Positions 62,537-64,000 of a stretch of 64,000 nucleotides of DNA are shown here, in pieces. The first letter of the stretch is position 1; the number at the start of each line of letters is the position of its first letter. Source of the stretch: Kosakonia sacchari (GTDB lineage Bacteria > Pseudomonadota > Gammaproteobacteria > Enterobacterales > Enterobacteriaceae); NCBI GenBank assembly GCA_900109485.1, contig FOAY01000007.1, forward strand, positions 1-64,000, given 5' to 3'. Both the position numbers and the translations under genes were made by a program. The notes beneath the pieces were generated by a model. That model was not told where the DNA came from and made no database searches. It worked only from the letters and a program-made list of their open reading frames with translations.

Positions 62537-64000
62537 TCAGGCCGCTTCCGGTTTGCGCAGTTTTTCCGGCGCCTTGACCACCGGCTGCGTTGCCAGCGCC
62601 TCTGGCGCAAAGTCATCAACGTTGATGCTGCGCAGGCGGCTGACTTCCGCTTTGCTCAGCAGCGCCGCTTCTTCCGCTGTGATCAACCCGCTTGCCAGCG
62701 CCTGCTGGGCGAGATCATTGAGGCGGGTAAACGGCAGGTTTTTGCCCAGCGCTTTGCAGATCTTCTGGTGAACCGGATCGGCCGCTATCACATCGACCAG
62801 CGCTTCTTCCAGCAGACCTACCGGGTTGTGCTTGCTCGGCGTCAGATATTGACCGCGCCCGATGCGGGAGCGAGTGGCGCTCGGTGTTTGCAGGATCTTC
62901 GCCACTTTGTGGTCCAGCTTATCCGACGGCGCGCGGTAATGGCGACCGGTCGGGAAAATCACCAGGCTTAATGCGCCCGCGACGAAGCGGTTCGGGAAGT
63001 TCTCCAGCAGATCGCTCATCGCTTGCTCCGCCTGATACAGCGCATCCTGCACGCTCCAGTGTACCAGCGGCAGATCCGCTTCCTGACGGCCTTCATCGTC
63101 ATAACGTTTCAGTGCGGCAGAGGCGAGGAACAACTGGCTGAGAATATCCCCCAGGCGGGCGGAGATACGCTCGCGGCGTTTCAGGCTGCCGCCCAGCACT
63201 GCCATTGAGACATCAGACAGCAGCGCAAGGTTGGCGCTCAGGCGGTTCAGATGCTGGTAGTAACGTTTGGTGACGTCGCGGGTCGGCGTGGCGCTGGTTA
63301 AACCGCGCGTCAGGCCAAGCCACAGACTGCGCATTTTATTACTGCCGACATGGCCGATGTGTTTAAACAGCAGGTTATCGAAAGCATCCACATCATTATT
63401 CTGCGCGGCGGCCATCTCTTCCAGCACATACGGATGGCAGCGGATCGCGCCCTGGCCGAAGATCATCATGCTGCGGGTCAGGATGTTCGCGCCTTCGACG
63501 GTAATGGCAATCGGTGCGCCCTGGTAGGCTCGTGCCAGGAAGTTGCCTTCGCCGAGCATAATGCCTTTACCGCCGGCGATATCCATCGCATCAATAATGG
63601 ATTGCTGGCCGCGGTGGGTGCAGTGATATTTGACGATAGCGGAAAGCACTGCCGGTTTTTCGCCGAGCATAATGCCGTAGGTGATGAGCGAGGCGGCCGC
63701 ATCCATCACGTAGGCGTTACCGCCGATGCGCGCCAGTGGCTCTTCGATACCTTCCATTTTGCCGATTGGCACTTTGAACTGGCGGCGAATATGGGCGTAA
63801 GCGCCAATCCCCATCGCAACAGATTTCAGGCCGCCGGTGGAGTTAGACGGCAGGGTAATACCGCGACCGACCGACAGACATTCCACCAGCATACGCCAGC
63901 CCTGACCGGCCATTTTCGGCCCGCCAATAATGTAATCAATCGGCACAAAGATATCGTCGCCGCGGGTTGGTCCGTTCTGGAATGGAACGTTCAGCGGGAA
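62537..64000 (-). CDS. fadE: Acyl-CoA dehydrogenase FadE (partial, 5' end outside the window)
   Basis: The visible 488 residues are the C-terminal 60% of FadE (about 814 aa in E. coli), the flavoprotein that introduces the first double bond in fatty acid beta-oxidation. The frame enters from the window edge with [18 protein letters not shown] and continues [18 protein letters not shown]. [13 protein letters not shown] and [19 protein letters not shown] are acyl-CoA dehydrogenase segments, followed by the long FadE-specific C-terminal domain. The coding end is intact. Confidence 0.95.
   Translation of the reverse strand, partial: FPLNVPFQNGPTRGDDIFVPIDYIIGGPKMAGQGWRMLVECLSVGRGITLPSNSTGGLKSVAMGIGAYAHIRRQFKVPIGKMEGIEEPLARIGGNAYVMDAAASLITYGIMLGEKPAVLSAIVKYHCTHRGQQSIIDAMDIAGGKGIMLGEGNFLARAYQGAPIAITVEGANILTRSMMIFGQGAIRCHPYVLEEMAAAQNNDVDAFDNLLFKHIGHVGSNKMRSLWLGLTRGLTSATPTRDVTKRYYQHLNRLSANLALLSDVSMAVLGGSLKRRERISARLGDILSQLFLASAALKRYDDEGRQEADLPLVHWSVQDALYQAEQAMSDLLENFPNRFVAGALSLVIFPTGRHYRAPSDKLDHKVAKILQTPSATRSRIGRGQYLTPSKHNPVGLLEEALVDVIAADPVHQKICKALGKNLPFTRLNDLAQQALASGLITAEEAALLSKAEVSRLRSINVDDFAPEALATQPVVKAPEKLRKPEAA

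Overview
The window is chromosomal DNA from a member of the Enterobacteriaceae. Almost every core gene can be matched by name to an Escherichia coli K-12 counterpart of nearly the same length, e.g. dnaQ 243 aa, eno 432, barA 921, relA 745, cysI 570. The CsrB RNA, REP/BIME repeats and tRNA-Asp genes are also of enterobacterial type. The accessory content fits a relative outside Escherichia, in the Enterobacter/Kosakonia/Citrobacter neighbourhood. The genus cannot be fixed from the sequence alone.

Layout. (1) 1-12,082: a first tRNA-Asp, an accessory cassette (FabF-like ketosynthase, EmrB/EmrA-type efflux pair, HxlR regulator), then the conserved run dkgB-yafC-yafD-mltD-gloB-yafS-rnhA-dnaQ and a second, identical tRNA-Asp. 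(2) 12,182-18,191: a compact acid-resistance island, all on the minus strand: adiA-gadE-hdeA-adiY-adiC. In E. coli these genes lie at two distant loci. (3) 18,401-51,700: a block that in E. coli lies far from dnaQ: xni, sdaBC, ppnN, queF, syd, csrB, yqcC-truC-yqcA, gudPXD with a glycerate kinase, barA, rlmD, relA, mazG, pyrG, eno, a SDR/thioester-reductase-like gene, queE, a ygcW relic, queD and cysJIH. (4) 51,796-61,638: a beta-hydroxyacid dehydrogenase, a REP-rich spacer, then a one-direction cluster of GntR regulator, dipeptide-type ABC importer and gamma-glutamyltransferase, ending in a tandem BIME array. (5) 61,655-64,000: yafV and the 3' part of fadE, which runs off the window. In E. coli yafV and fadE lie close to aspV, so blocks 2-4 sit between genes that are near neighbours in K-12.

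How the genes work together. AdiA decarboxylates arginine and consumes protons, AdiC exchanges agmatine for arginine, HdeA protects periplasmic proteins at low pH, and AdiY and GadE are the likely regulators. BarA and CsrB are two parts of the BarA/UvrY-Csr cascade, and a UvrY-type palindrome lies upstream of csrB. GudP/GudX/GudD and the glycerate kinase form a glucarate-to-2-phosphoglycerate route, lacking only the aldolase and tartronate semialdehyde reductase. queF, queE and queD are three steps of queuosine precursor synthesis. CysJ/CysI/CysH reduce PAPS to sulfide. The GntR-ABC-GGT cluster looks like an uptake and cleavage system for gamma-glutamyl compounds or other small peptides.

The most unusual points are the composite acid island, the ketosynthase-efflux cassette, the peptide/GGT cluster with a long operator-like palindrome, a short coupled reading frame in front of pyrG, the decayed ygcW, and the four-and-a-half-copy BIME array. 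No CRISPR array, prophage or intact insertion sequence was seen.
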